NCBI GenBank assembly: GCA_030524175.1
Contig: JAUNHC010000017.1
Span: forward strand, 51,720 to 115,719
DNA length: 64,000 nt
Direction: 5' to 3'
DNA from: Eubacteriales bacterium
GTDB taxonomy: Bacteria > Bacillota > Clostridia > Lachnospirales > Lachnospiraceae
Shown: in pieces, positions 17,846 through 26,584 of the stretch
How the letters are laid out: each line of letters begins with the position of its first letter
Numbering within the stretch: the first letter of the stretch is position 1
The notes under the pieces: generated by a model
Told to the model about the DNA's origin: nothing
Seen by the model: only the letters and a program-made list of their open reading frames with translations
Database searches by the model: none
Translations under genes and position numbers: made by a program

Positions 17846-17893
17846 GACAATTGTCTATAATGATATTCTACAACTGTCTTATTAATTTGTCAA
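17846..17893 (-). promoter_or_regulatory. Promoter and operators of blaI-blaR1
   Basis: On the minus strand TTGACA (17893-17888) and TAGAAT (17870-17865) are 17 nt apart. A perfect palindrome GACAATTGTC (17846-17855) and a related half-site AAGACAGTTGTA lie just after and upstream of the -10, matching the TACA/TGTA character of BlaI operators and implying autorepression. Confidence 0.8.
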
Positions 17894-17985
17894 GGATATT
17901 TTTCGGCAAATGTAGAAAATGATTTAGAGGTGATTTTCCAGGCTTAAACGTCAGGATGGAGGGAGTTAAGGCAGAATTGATTTAC

Positions 17986-18033
17986 TTGACAATCTAGCAA
18001 TCGCTAGGTATAATGAAATCTAGCAACTGCTAG
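17986..18033 (+). promoter_or_regulatory. Promoter with two TetR-type operators
   Basis: TTGACA (17986-17991) and TATAAT (18009-18014) are 17 nt apart. Two near-identical palindromes, CTAGCAATCGCTAG (17994-18007, in the spacer) and CTAGCAACTGCTAG (18020-18033, at the start of transcription), bracket the -10. The arrangement fits strong autorepression by the TetR protein encoded 22 nt downstream. Confidence 0.88.
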
Positions 18034-18054
18034 ATAAGGAAAGGGGATTTTTAA

Positions 18055-18663
18055 ATGGATACAAAGGAATTGATACAGGAAGCCGCATTGGAGTTATTTT
18101 CACAAAAAGGTTTTGATTCCGCATCGGTAAGAGATATTGCTGGGAAAATTGGAATCAAAGACAGCTCCCTCTATTTCCATTACAAAAATAAGCAGGCAAT
18201 TCTTGATTCTCTTATTGACAAATTTATTACTATATCAGAACAGATGATGTCGTTATTGGACGGCATCATAGAGAGCATTACAACCATTGATGATGAGAGT
18301 TTTTGTGCAATAACGGAGCAATATGTTGAAAGATATTTTTTGAATGATTTTATCAGCAGATTTATTATGGTAATGAATCATGAACGCAGTCACAACCAGC
18401 GCCTCAGAAAAGAATATATTTATTGGTGTATTAAAAAGCCGATTGAATTTCAAATGATAGTTATTAAAAGGCTGCAGGATATTGGATATTTGAAAATGTT
18501 TGATGCGCAATATATCACATTAGAATATTATGCTCCTATTTTCATGTTCTTTAATCTTTATCTGGGGCACGATTATACAGAAACAGATAAGAAATTGTTC
18601 AAAGAGGCTGTGATAGCTGCTACAAAAAATTTTGTATGCATGTATAAAAATGAGGAGAAATGA
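18055..18663 (+). CDS. TetR-family transcriptional regulator
   Basis: A 202-residue repressor with a TetR_N HTH at residues 4-50 (ELFSQKGFDSASVRDIAGKIGIKDSSLYFHYKNKQAIL) and an all-helical ligand-binding domain of no recognisable subfamily. It is the first gene behind the double-operator promoter, and the SDR gene starts 1 nt after its stop. The regulator and enzyme are therefore one autoregulated unit. The inducer is unknown; a substrate or product of the SDR is a reasonable guess. Confidence 0.92.
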   Translation: MDTKELIQEAALELFSQKGFDSASVRDIAGKIGIKDSSLYFHYKNKQAILDSLIDKFITISEQMMSLLDGIIESITTIDDESFCAITEQYVERYFLNDFISRFIMVMNHERSHNQRLRKEYIYWCIKKPIEFQMIVIKRLQDIGYLKMFDAQYITLEYYAPIFMFFNLYLGHDYTETDKKLFKEAVIAATKNFVCMYKNEEK

Positions 18664-18664
18664 C

Positions 18665-19423
18665 ATGAATATTTTAATTACTGGCGCAAATGAGGGGATT
18701 GGTTATTATCTGCTTGCAGAGTTGTTGGGGATGGGAAACAATGTGACTGTCCTTGACGTGGAAACAGGGGAATTGCTGAAACTGAAAGAGCAATATCCCG
18801 ATCAGATTTTACCTATTAAATGTGATGTAAGAGATACAGACGGAGTACAGGATGGGGTGAAAAAGAGTGTGGCTGCATACGGCAGCATTGATATAGCTGT
18901 ACATAATGCCTGCCGCTGCACGTTTCAATCTGCAGCAGAGACAGACTACAGTGTTTATGAAGATGTTTTCAACGTAAATTATTTTGGAGCGTTACGCCTT
19001 GCTAAATGCGTAATTCCATATATGGAAAAAAGGGGAAAAGGAAAAGTGATTTTTACTAGCTCTGGCGTGGGAGTCATGGGGTTTCACAATATCAGTCCCT
19101 ATGCCTCGTCGAAAGGAGCCATAGAAACATTGGCCAAATGTCTGAATCTCGAATATGCAGATAAAGGGATCAGTTTCCAGATATTCCACCCGCCTCTTAC
19201 AAGAACAAGGTCTGCCTCCCCTCTGCCTGTTCCCCAGGATTTTTTAGCAGACCCTCAAACTGTGGGACGTGGTCTTGCGAGAAGAATAAATAAAAAAAGC
19301 TACTACATTTGTCATTCTGTCAGTCAGCATTTGCAAACCAGATTGTGCTATCTCTTTCCAAATAAAATGGGGAAAATGATGAGCAAGCTGTTAAGAAAGA
19401 ATCAAAAAGAACTGCAAGCGTAA
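18665..19423 (+). CDS. Short-chain dehydrogenase/reductase (SDR)
   Basis: A 252-residue NAD(P)-dependent oxidoreductase of classical SDR type. The cofactor motif is ITGANEGIGYYL, with D in TVLDVETG (NAD-like), the NAG-equivalent HNACR, catalytic Ser in IFTSSGVG, and Tyr/Lys in PYASSKGA. The C-terminus (HLQTRLCYLFPNKMGKMMSKLL) is hydrophobic and basic, as in SDRs acting on lipid-like substrates. The start at 18665 follows GAGGAG by 7 nt. The substrate is not predictable from sequence; co-regulation with TetR suggests a detoxification or lipid role. Confidence 0.88.
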   Translation: MNILITGANEGIGYYLLAELLGMGNNVTVLDVETGELLKLKEQYPDQILPIKCDVRDTDGVQDGVKKSVAAYGSIDIAVHNACRCTFQSAAETDYSVYEDVFNVNYFGALRLAKCVIPYMEKRGKGKVIFTSSGVGVMGFHNISPYASSKGAIETLAKCLNLEYADKGISFQIFHPPLTRTRSASPLPVPQDFLADPQTVGRGLARRINKKSYYICHSVSQHLQTRLCYLFPNKMGKMMSKLLRKNQKELQA

Positions 19424-19462
19424 ATGTAACGGACTGCTGGTGTATTTCTTCTGAAATTAAAG

Positions 19463-19545
19463 TTGACGGGAAGGGTGTTTATCCGTATTATTATAGTAAG
19501 AGTGACGTGGTGATGAAAGGCTGCCGGGGCAGGTGCTGTCCCGGC
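19463..19545 (+). promoter_or_regulatory. Promoter and leader hairpin of the antiporter gene
   Basis: TTGACG (19463-19468) and TATTAT (19486-19491) are 17 nt apart. About 25 nt into the leader a 10-bp stem (19523-19532 with 19536-19545, loop GTG) forms from GCCGGGGCAG / CTGTCCCGGC. It lacks a following T-run, so it is a leader structure rather than a plain terminator. Confidence 0.65.
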
Positions 19546-19596
19546 CTTACGTTTGCCGTCTGTCATAAGAATGAAGAGAAAAAGGAGACTATACTA

Positions 19597-21102
19597 ATGA
19601 ATTATGGCCTGTTGAGCCTGTTGCCGCCCGTTATAGCGGTTGTGCTGGCGATCAAAAGCAAAAATGTAATTTTGTCCCTGTTTTGCGGAGGTCTTGCGGG
19701 GACACTGATCTTCTGTGCAGGAAATCCTTTCTTGGCTGTGAAGTCCATTATCGGTGATTATTTCTTTGTACAGCTGACCGATTCCTACAATGCAGGAGTG
19801 ATCGTGCTGGTAGTATTTATCGGAGGTTTTATCAAGCTGATGGAAAAATCCGGCGGTGCCCAGGCGTTCGGCAAAAGTGTGTACCGTTTTGTAAATACCA
19901 AGCTGAAGGCGCAGCTGTGTGCCTGGGCGGGAGGTATTGTGATTTTCTTCTCTGACCTGGGAACTCCCTTACTTGTAGGGCCTGTGTTCCGCCCCTTGTT
20001 TGACAAGCTGAAGATTTCCAGGGAAAAGCTGGCCTGGATTCTTGATTCTACTTCCTCACCAGTGGCAATCCTTATCCCCTTCATCGGCTGGGGCGTGTAT
20101 ATTATGGGACTGATCCAGGCAGAGTTTGAAAACCTGAAGATAAATCAGTCAGATTATACTACTTTTGTCCAGGCTATTCCCTTCCAGATTTATGCAATCC
20201 TGGCAATTATAATGATTCCTATGATCGCTGTCACAAAGAAGGATTTTTCCCAGATGAAAAAGGCTGAGATAAAGGCTGCTGCCGTGAATTATTCCTTTGA
20301 GGATTCAGCAGAGGATGAGGGGAAGGATAAGACGGAAGGATATTCCAAGAAGAATGCAAAGCCGTTGATGGTCATACTTCCTATTGTAGTGGTATTTGCC
20401 ACCTTGTTTATCACTTTGGCTCCCCTGGGCTTCCCCTTTAAGAAAGTTGACGGGAATGAATTCCGTGTGGCCCTTACTATGGGATATTTTTTCGGGGCTG
20501 TGGTGCTGATGCTGCTGATCCGTGTGTATAAGGTGCAGACCTTTAAGGACACCTTCAAGGTATATGTGGACGGGATGAAGGGCATGACTGATGTGGCCGT
20601 CACACTGGTGCTGGCCTGGTCATTGGGGAGTATGATAAGTGCGCTGGGAACGGCTGATTTTATTGTAAACGCCATGAAGAGTATTCAGTTTGCACCTGGG
20701 CTTGTGCCGGCAGCACTTTTTCTTTTCGGTGCTTTCGTTTCTTTTTCCACAGGAAGCTCTTGGGGAACCTTTGCCATTATGATGCCTTTGGCAATTCCTA
20801 TGGCTCACGCATTTTCCATCCCTTATGCAATCGGCGTTGGGGCTGTATTGTCCGGAGGATTATTTGGGGACCATTGTTCGCCCATCTCTGACACGACGAT
20901 CCTTTCCTCCACAGGCGCAGAATGTGACTTGGTTGACCATGTAAAGACTCAGCTTCCCTATGCTTGTGTAAACGGAGTGATAGCTCTTATGGCCTATGTG
21001 TTCGCCGGATTTACCAAAAGTCCTCTGGCAGTGGTTCTGGCAGTTGCCGTGCTGTTTGCCGTGATTTATGTGTGGAACAGACGGGACGTGAAGACTACAT
21101 AA
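19597..21102 (+). CDS. NhaC-family Na+/H+ antiporter
   Basis: A 501-residue secondary transporter with about 11-12 membrane helices. Typical NhaC (PF03553) stretches are FFSDLGTPLLVGPVFRPL, the STSSPVAILIPFIGWG segment, FSTGSSWGTFAIMMPLAIPMA and SGGLFGDHCSPISDTT, the last being the Asp/Ser-rich ion site. A charged loop (residues about 225-255) lies mid-protein. Members exchange Na+ for H+ or carry amino or organic acids, so the exact substrate is open. The ATG after AAAAAGGAG (11 nt) is preferred over the in-frame GTG at 19507, which lies in the leader hairpin region. It has its own promoter. Confidence 0.88.
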   Translation: MNYGLLSLLPPVIAVVLAIKSKNVILSLFCGGLAGTLIFCAGNPFLAVKSIIGDYFFVQLTDSYNAGVIVLVVFIGGFIKLMEKSGGAQAFGKSVYRFVNTKLKAQLCAWAGGIVIFFSDLGTPLLVGPVFRPLFDKLKISREKLAWILDSTSSPVAILIPFIGWGVYIMGLIQAEFENLKINQSDYTTFVQAIPFQIYAILAIIMIPMIAVTKKDFSQMKKAEIKAAAVNYSFEDSAEDEGKDKTEGYSKKNAKPLMVILPIVVVFATLFITLAPLGFPFKKVDGNEFRVALTMGYFFGAVVLMLLIRVYKVQTFKDTFKVYVDGMKGMTDVAVTLVLAWSLGSMISALGTADFIVNAMKSIQFAPGLVPAALFLFGAFVSFSTGSSWGTFAIMMPLAIPMAHAFSIPYAIGVGAVLSGGLFGDHCSPISDTTILSSTGAECDLVDHVKTQLPYACVNGVIALMAYVFAGFTKSPLAVVLAVAVLFAVIYVWNRRDVKTT

Positions 21103-21119
21103 ATTTCGTACTGGAAATG

Positions 21120-21147
21120 CGCGCTTCTCTTAGCTAAGAGAAGCGCG
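21120..21147. terminator. Bidirectional palindromic terminator
   Basis: A perfect 28-bp palindrome with TTCTTCATTT on its right side. It lies between the antiporter and the convergent kinase gene and covers the last five codons and the stop codon of the kinase, so it doubles as coding sequence. Confidence 0.85.
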
Positions 21148-23607
21148 TTCTTCATTTACTCTTAAGAGCCATTTCATAAGTATCTCGTTTAAAGACTTAA
21201 GTCCTACAGGCTTGGGCAGAAAGTCATCGAAGCCTTCCATGAGGAACATAGACTGGGCGCTGGTGGTAGCGTTAGCAGTCAGTGCTACAACAGGCAGGTG
21301 TTTGTATTTTTTATCACCCAGAGCACGTATGCGTTTTAATGTTTCAACTCCGTCCATCTCAGGCATCATATGGTCAAGGAATACAAGGTCGTAATCAGTC
21401 CGGGAAATGGCCCTCACCGCTTCCGCGCCTGATCCTGCACAGTCAATGGTCATGTTATATGGGCTCATAAGCCCTTCAGCAATCTGCAGGTTGAGCTCAT
21501 TGTCGTCTACAATAAGAATCTTTACATACGGCAGAGGATGGATTTCATCAATAGTTATTCCGTGTTTTTTTAGTTTGCTGCCGGAATTTTCTGATTTCTG
21601 AAGAATAGCTGCAAGCTGTATTCCGAATAACGGAACGTATACTGTAAGCTCCTGGGGGTCGCCGGACATTAATGCATGTTCCTGGAGTGTAAGGATTGTT
21701 ACAATTTTCACCTGCCTGGGTACCGTGCTGTTTAAAAGATGGTGCGTAACGGTTCTGTCTGCCATTGCCATGGAAAAATTTCCGCTGCAGAGCAGTGTTT
21801 CAAATTCATGGTAGTCTGTACAGAGCTTACAAGGGATGTGCATCCGGTCCAGGCAGGAACGGTAATAATCCTGCATCAGCTCAGACTGTTCATAAATAAG
21901 GATTTTTTGTCCGGCTGCTTTTACGGTTTCTATGAGCAATCCATCGCGGCCTGGTTTCTGCAATACAGAAACCGTGAAGACAGAGCCTTTTTGATATTCA
22001 CTTTTTACTGTGATATCGCCGCCCATCATTTTACTTAAGGATTTTGAGATTGCCAGACCAAGGCCGGTTCCCTCTTTATTGTACTTATACTGTCCGTCTA
22101 ATTGGTTAAAGCTGATGAACAGCTTTTCTAAATCCTGTTTCTTTATTCCCATGCCGGTATCCGTCACACTCATTACGAGAAGGATCTGTCCTTCTTTTCT
22201 TTCGCATCTTACGGTGAGAAGAATATAGCCTTTCTGTGTAAACTTAACAGAATTGCCGATAAGATTGATAAGGATCTGTTTCACACGCGTCATGTCCCCT
22301 ATGAGACAAGCAGGCACTGTGTCATCAATATCGATCAAAAAACGTACAGGTTTATCGCCTATGCGTATGGAAGCCATGACGGTGAGGTCATACAGTAAAG
22401 ATTCAGTCTGGTATTCCTCCTCATGTATGGAAAATTTTCCGGATTCTATTTTTGAAATATCCAGGATATCGTTTATGATCGTGAGCAGTCCCCGCCCCGA
22501 ATTCAGGATACTTTGGACATATTCCTTCTGTTTTTCCTTCAAGCCGCTGCGCAGGAGGAGTTCACTCATACCTACAATAGCATTCATGGGGGTGCGGATT
22601 TCGTGGCTTATATTTGCCAGAAAGAAGGTTTTTGCTTTTGCTGCCTGGCGCTGTGTCTGGGATAAAATCCAGAAAATGCCGGCTGTGGCTAAGAGTGCGG
22701 CAAATACTATAAGCATAACGATACTGATCGTCACCAGTTCCTTTGTGAGCACGCTTGTCTTAGCAGTGATGATATCCCTGGAAACAATATTTACAATGGT
22801 CCAGGAGTTAAGGCCGAGAGGACAGTAGTAGGCATATTTGTCCACTCCCAGCTGATTGTAACGTATCATTCCTTCTTGTCCCGAATCTATGTGACCGCGG
22901 ATTTGTGCGGGACTTATGTTGTCTTCTATTTCTACGTTGCGCAGGATTTTATAAAAATTCTGATAATCCATACTCTTATTGTGCAGGATCAGGTTTCCTT
23001 CCCGGTCAATGATATAGGAATATCCTTCACCCCCAAAGCTTTCAGTACCAAGAGCACCCTGGAGCTGTGAGATGTCCAGGAGGGCAGCGACAACGCCTTG
23101 ATTTTGGCCTTGCCTGTCTTTTAGAGGTACAGTGAGCAAAATGCCGGATACAGCCTGGTTAGGGAACAAATATCTCACTACATCACTCATGCATTGATCG
23201 CCCCGGACAGCAGCCTGAAAGTATTTCTCACCGGAGATATCACTATCCAGAGAAGGCTCTGTGCTGTGCAGAAAACCATCCCGGCCTGCATATCCGGCGA
23301 AAGCGAAACCGTGTCTGTCTGCTGTTTCCTTCAGGTATGGGATGCGCATATCCTCAGGCATTGCAGTGATCGCCGAGGCGGCAGTCTGCAGAGAATCCTG
23401 GGTGTTTTCCATAACCTCTTTCGTGTAAGAGGCAATATGGTCGGCAATTTCGGCAAGATGTGACCTGTTCTCCTCCAGCAGCGTTTTGTCAAACCTTTGT
23501 ATGTAGGATATGGTAATAAAAGAAAACACTGTAATAATGGCTATCAACCCTGCTATTGTTAAAAGCAGCAGGCGATTTTCCGTGAAAAATTTTTGTGCTT
23601 TTTTCAT
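21130..23607 (-). CDS. Hybrid sensor histidine kinase with Cache-like outer domain
   Basis: An 825-residue membrane kinase. Helices at about residues 13-33 and 285-310 enclose a double-Cache-like sensor (GYAGRDGFLHSTEPSLDSDISG, then VVAALLDISQLQGAL). HisKA carries H in FFLANISHEIRTPMNAIVGMSELL; HATPase has NLIGNSVKFT and GTGLGLAIS. A receiver-like but degenerate segment follows (LIYEQSELMQDYYRSCL), then a full receiver with ILIVDDNELNLQ, DLVFLDHMMPEMDG and LPKPV. There is no HPt domain, so phosphate must pass to an unlinked HPt or regulator. It lies 64 nt after the solute-binding protein gene and is probably co-transcribed with it. Confidence 0.92.
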   Translation of the reverse strand: MKKAQKFFTENRLLLLTIAGLIAIITVFSFITISYIQRFDKTLLEENRSHLAEIADHIASYTKEVMENTQDSLQTAASAITAMPEDMRIPYLKETADRHGFAFAGYAGRDGFLHSTEPSLDSDISGEKYFQAAVRGDQCMSDVVRYLFPNQAVSGILLTVPLKDRQGQNQGVVAALLDISQLQGALGTESFGGEGYSYIIDREGNLILHNKSMDYQNFYKILRNVEIEDNISPAQIRGHIDSGQEGMIRYNQLGVDKYAYYCPLGLNSWTIVNIVSRDIITAKTSVLTKELVTISIVMLIVFAALLATAGIFWILSQTQRQAAKAKTFFLANISHEIRTPMNAIVGMSELLLRSGLKEKQKEYVQSILNSGRGLLTIINDILDISKIESGKFSIHEEEYQTESLLYDLTVMASIRIGDKPVRFLIDIDDTVPACLIGDMTRVKQILINLIGNSVKFTQKGYILLTVRCERKEGQILLVMSVTDTGMGIKKQDLEKLFISFNQLDGQYKYNKEGTGLGLAISKSLSKMMGGDITVKSEYQKGSVFTVSVLQKPGRDGLLIETVKAAGQKILIYEQSELMQDYYRSCLDRMHIPCKLCTDYHEFETLLCSGNFSMAMADRTVTHHLLNSTVPRQVKIVTILTLQEHALMSGDPQELTVYVPLFGIQLAAILQKSENSGSKLKKHGITIDEIHPLPYVKILIVDDNELNLQIAEGLMSPYNMTIDCAGSGAEAVRAISRTDYDLVFLDHMMPEMDGVETLKRIRALGDKKYKHLPVVALTANATTSAQSMFLMEGFDDFLPKPVGLKSLNEILMKWLLRVNEERASLS

Positions 23608-23671
23608 TGGGCCGAAGTCCCCCTCAATATTGTTATCTTTTGTTCAAACGGTAAAGGGTCTTACCTTCCTT

Positions 23672-24982
23672 TTATTTTGTCAGCCGTGCATTACGCAGTT
23701 CATCCATTTTTAACAGGCAGTCTTTTGCAGTCATGGTGCTTTCCGGGTTCATATATTCCAGAATACAGGAGGCATCCAATTGGGAAAAGCCTTTGATTCT
23801 AAGCCATGCAGCAGAGTCATGGTAATGAGTGTCAATGAGATGTTCCGCTTCCAGGTACTGGGGAGTGGATATACTTGCCACCTGGTTTTTAAATACGGGT
23901 GCGGTATAAATCCCCTCAAAAGCTGCGTTATAATTATAGGGATCTGAGAGGAAGGTAATAAAGTTTAAGGCAGTGTCAAGCCGGGCGCTGTTTTTATTTA
24001 CAATAAAAAGTCCAAGGTTGGGTCCTTCGAAGGTTCCTTCCTCAGGTACGCCCATAAATGCGGGCATAAGTCCGAAATCTTCGGGATTTCCCGTAAAATC
24101 CGTATACAGCCATGTATCCCAGCAGAGCATCATTGCATATTTTCCGCTCTTCATGGCATCGTCCATACTATCCCAGCCGTCTGTTTCCCATGTATTTCCG
24201 AAACAGCCTTTTTCTGACATATCTTTATACCATGTAACTATGGTTTTCATTTCGGGCAGGTCAGCATAGCCCAGGGTTTGGCTGTTCAGCCTGTCCAGAA
24301 TATCTGTATTTTCCACTACAGAATCTAACGGAAATTGATAGAGAAGCATGGTTATGTCCTTGCCGGGAAGATACATGGGTATAATTCCGTTAGCCAGAAG
24401 TGTGTCGCACACATTTATAAAATCCTGCTGAGTCACCGGAATATCCAGGTTATTGGCTCTGAATATTTCCTTGTTATATAAAGTCCCTGAAATAGAAGCC
24501 TCCCAATGGGGCAGGCCGATTATTTTTCCGTTGTATACAGTTTGGTTGATAGAGGTATCAGTCAGATCATCCACCCAGACTGCATCAGTAAAATCATAGA
24601 AATTTTCGTCAGGGTGAAAGATGTCTATATTAGTACCGCCGTAGCTCAGCAAAATATCGTATTCCTTGATTTTTCCTGATTGGGCATCTTTTAGGCTCTG
24701 TTCAAGTTCCTCTTTGGGCAGCTGCACAATTTCCAGTTCATTGCCTGTCAATTCCCGGTAACGGTCAAAAGCCTTAACGATATAACTGCGTTCCAGGTCA
24801 GGATACGTCCCCCACACAGTGAGCGTATCCCGGGGAGCTGTATCCCAGTCATAAAGAGGGGAGGCAAAAGCGGTGTCAGCTTTGCCTGAGGAGGCTTCTA
24901 ATGAATTTTCCTTACAGCCTGACAGAGTAAATCCTGAGGCCAGGAAGCAGATGGCGGTGAGAAGCATGATCCTTTTTTTCAT
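23672..24982 (-). CDS. Extracellular solute-binding lipoprotein (family 1), orphan
   Basis: A 436-residue lipoprotein with lipobox LSGC (Cys about residue 23) and the COG1653 sugar-binding fold (DTLTVWGTYPDLERSYIVKAFDRYRELTG, then YDILLSYGGTNIDIF and GLPHWEASISGTLYNKEIFRANNLDIP). No permease or ATPase genes adjoin it. Instead the hybrid histidine kinase follows on the same strand. It is therefore a candidate ligand-presenting partner for the kinase rather than a transport component, though it could serve a distant permease. AGGAGG lies 8 nt before the ATG, and an RNA-like element occupies the leader. Confidence 0.88.
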   Translation of the reverse strand: MKKRIMLLTAICFLASGFTLSGCKENSLEASSGKADTAFASPLYDWDTAPRDTLTVWGTYPDLERSYIVKAFDRYRELTGNELEIVQLPKEELEQSLKDAQSGKIKEYDILLSYGGTNIDIFHPDENFYDFTDAVWVDDLTDTSINQTVYNGKIIGLPHWEASISGTLYNKEIFRANNLDIPVTQQDFINVCDTLLANGIIPMYLPGKDITMLLYQFPLDSVVENTDILDRLNSQTLGYADLPEMKTIVTWYKDMSEKGCFGNTWETDGWDSMDDAMKSGKYAMMLCWDTWLYTDFTGNPEDFGLMPAFMGVPEEGTFEGPNLGLFIVNKNSARLDTALNFITFLSDPYNYNAAFEGIYTAPVFKNQVASISTPQYLEAEHLIDTHYHDSAAWLRIKGFSQLDASCILEYMNPESTMTAKDCLLKMDELRNARLTK

Positions 24983-25026
24983 TTACAGTACCTCCTCATA
25001 GTACTTATTTACATATCTGATGGACA

Positions 25027-25093
25027 GGCACAAATGGGATGCAGGGGGGGCCAGTGAGGACAGCACTTGTGCCCTTTTGACCCTGGCATCATC
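25027..25093 (-). ncRNA. Candidate structured leader RNA, copy 1 (pseudoknot motif)
   Basis: On the minus strand the core GATGCCAGGGTCAAAA (shared with 29164-29179) begins a possible H-type pseudoknot. Stem 1 pairs GATGCCAGGG (25090-25081) with CCCTGCATC (25046-25038) with one bulge. Stem 2 pairs GGCACAA (25073-25067) with TTGTGCC (25033-25027). It ends 44 nt before the binding-protein start. Stem 2 differs in sequence but not in pairing from the copy at 29161. No known riboswitch class is recognised. Confidence 0.5.
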
Positions 25094-25180
25094 AGGAATT
25101 TAAACTAAGTTTATCACCTTTTGTTGAAAATGTCGACCTTTGTCCATGAATTTGAAAATTTTATGTGCAGGTTTGTGCTA

Positions 25181-25317
25181 CTGTTCACTGGTAATATCCC
25201 GCGAGGTGTTTTCATGCATATATGCATGAAAATCCCGAGACATACAACGTGCGAAATTATGCAGTATGCATAATTTCTGTACATCGCGAAGCGTGTTACT
25301 GGTCACGGAGTGAACAG
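25181..25317. repeat. Multi-stem inverted-repeat element between araC and the binding-protein gene
   Basis: The outer stem is CTGTTCACT (25181-25189) with AGTGAACAG (25309-25317). Inside are a perfect 24-bp palindrome centred on CATGCATATATGCATG (25209-25232) and a second hairpin GAAATTATGCA / TGCATAATTTC (25253-25277). The 410-nt gap 24983-25392 holds this element and the leader RNA candidate and no gene. It resembles a small mobile or dispersed structured repeat. Confidence 0.7.
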
Positions 25318-25392
25318 CAAGAGGTTTGTCAATGCTGTATATTTCCACTGCACGGTATCCGGGGCAGTAAGTGAGGATGCCGGATATTTCCT

Positions 25393-26280
25393 TTATTGCC
25401 GGAGTGTTTTTTTATATTGTGAGGGGGAGCAGCCTTTAATTTTGATGAAAACCTTAGTGAAATAGTTTGGGTCATTGAAACCAGCCTTTCCGGCAGCTTC
25501 AGTGATCGTATAGCTTCCGTCGGTGAGATAGGGCAGGCTTTTCTGGATTCTGTATTCCAGAATATATTCAAAAAGAGATACTTTCATATACCTTTTGAAA
25601 AGCCTGGAGCACTCGCTTTTACACAGGTGGATTTCCTCAGCAATATCTGTAAGCGTGATCCTGTACTTGTAGTTTTTTTCAATATATTGAAGAATGGCCC
25701 GGATCCGGTCATAGTTGGCTTTATCATTTAAGGTAACAGGGACTAAAGGCGCACAGTGAAGATACAGAAGCTTCCAAAACTTCTGAAGATTTACTACAAG
25801 GTCAAGCTCGCAGCCTTGTTTACCTGTCCGCCGCAGCCTGATCATTTCCTCTATGAGAGATATGGATTCCTTGTGCCATTCACAGGTTTTGTCAAAATGC
25901 ACAGAAGAGAGGGAAAAGTTCTGAAGGACCGGTTCTACATATTTGCTGCAGATAAGGCTGTTTTCATATCCATAGATAAGCCTGGGGTCAAAGGTTACAG
26001 AGGTGTAGCAGCAGTCCTTGTCCTGAAAACGGCAGCCTGAATGTAAGGCATTGGCATTGCCGAACAGTGCGTCCCCTGTGCGGAGATGGTGGGACGTGTT
26101 ATTTATTTTATAGATCATTTCTCCTGAGGTGATCAAGGTAAGCTCAATTTCAGGATGCCAGTGCCACAAAAAGGAGCCGGATTCATATTTGGAAAGCCTT
26201 TCCTCGCTTACGAGAAGGGGAAACTGGTAATTCCCATGTTCTTTTAATTCTTTTTGCGAATTGTCAGTGATTATCTGCAT
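25393..26280 (-). CDS. AraC-family transcriptional regulator
   Basis: A 295-residue regulator with an N-terminal cupin-type sugar-binding domain (WHWHPEIELTLITSGEMIYKIN, RTGDALFGNANALHSG) and two C-terminal HTH units (LTDIAEEIHLCKSECSRLFKRYM and ITEAAGKAGFNDPNYFTKVF). It is divergent from galK with 304 nt between the starts, and control of galactose genes is a plausible inference. The promoter overlaps an inverted repeat that could be its own binding site. Confidence 0.92.
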   Translation of the reverse strand: MQIITDNSQKELKEHGNYQFPLLVSEERLSKYESGSFLWHWHPEIELTLITSGEMIYKINNTSHHLRTGDALFGNANALHSGCRFQDKDCCYTSVTFDPRLIYGYENSLICSKYVEPVLQNFSLSSVHFDKTCEWHKESISLIEEMIRLRRTGKQGCELDLVVNLQKFWKLLYLHCAPLVPVTLNDKANYDRIRAILQYIEKNYKYRITLTDIAEEIHLCKSECSRLFKRYMKVSLFEYILEYRIQKSLPYLTDGSYTITEAAGKAGFNDPNYFTKVFIKIKGCSPSQYKKTLRQ

Positions 26281-26584
26281 AGAAAGTCTCCTTCTTGTTA
26301 TCAGTCAGTAACAGTGGATCTGCCGGGGGCCTGAACAGACTTTTGACCGTCTGAAAATCAAAATAATACTTATAATATGCCAAAATTATACCACAGAAAA
26401 TTTATAGTGCGCAATATAATACGGGTTTTGCGCAGGATGATTAAGGTAAATATATTTTCTTTTGCTATAATCGTTAGCGTAAAGTTGTTGTGTTCTTAAA
26501 GATGCTGTTTTCACGAAATGCTTCAGCCGTTTTACAGCAGCGTCAGAAAGACAATTTGTGTATAAATATAAGGAGGATTTCCCC
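26281..26584. other. Divergent araC/galK control region
   Basis: This 304-nt gap has no gene. It holds the araC promoter on the minus strand (TTGCGC at 26414-26409, 18 nt, TATAAT at 26390-26385), an inverted repeat TGCGCAA/TTGCGCA (26408-26414 and 26428-26434) over that -35, and a TATAAT at 26466-26471 that may serve galK without a good -35. Confidence 0.6.

Noticed and set aside
18253-18510. Minus-strand frame inside the TetR gene
   Set aside because: It is an antisense shadow with no ribosome site or family resemblance; the same applies to most antisense frames in the window.
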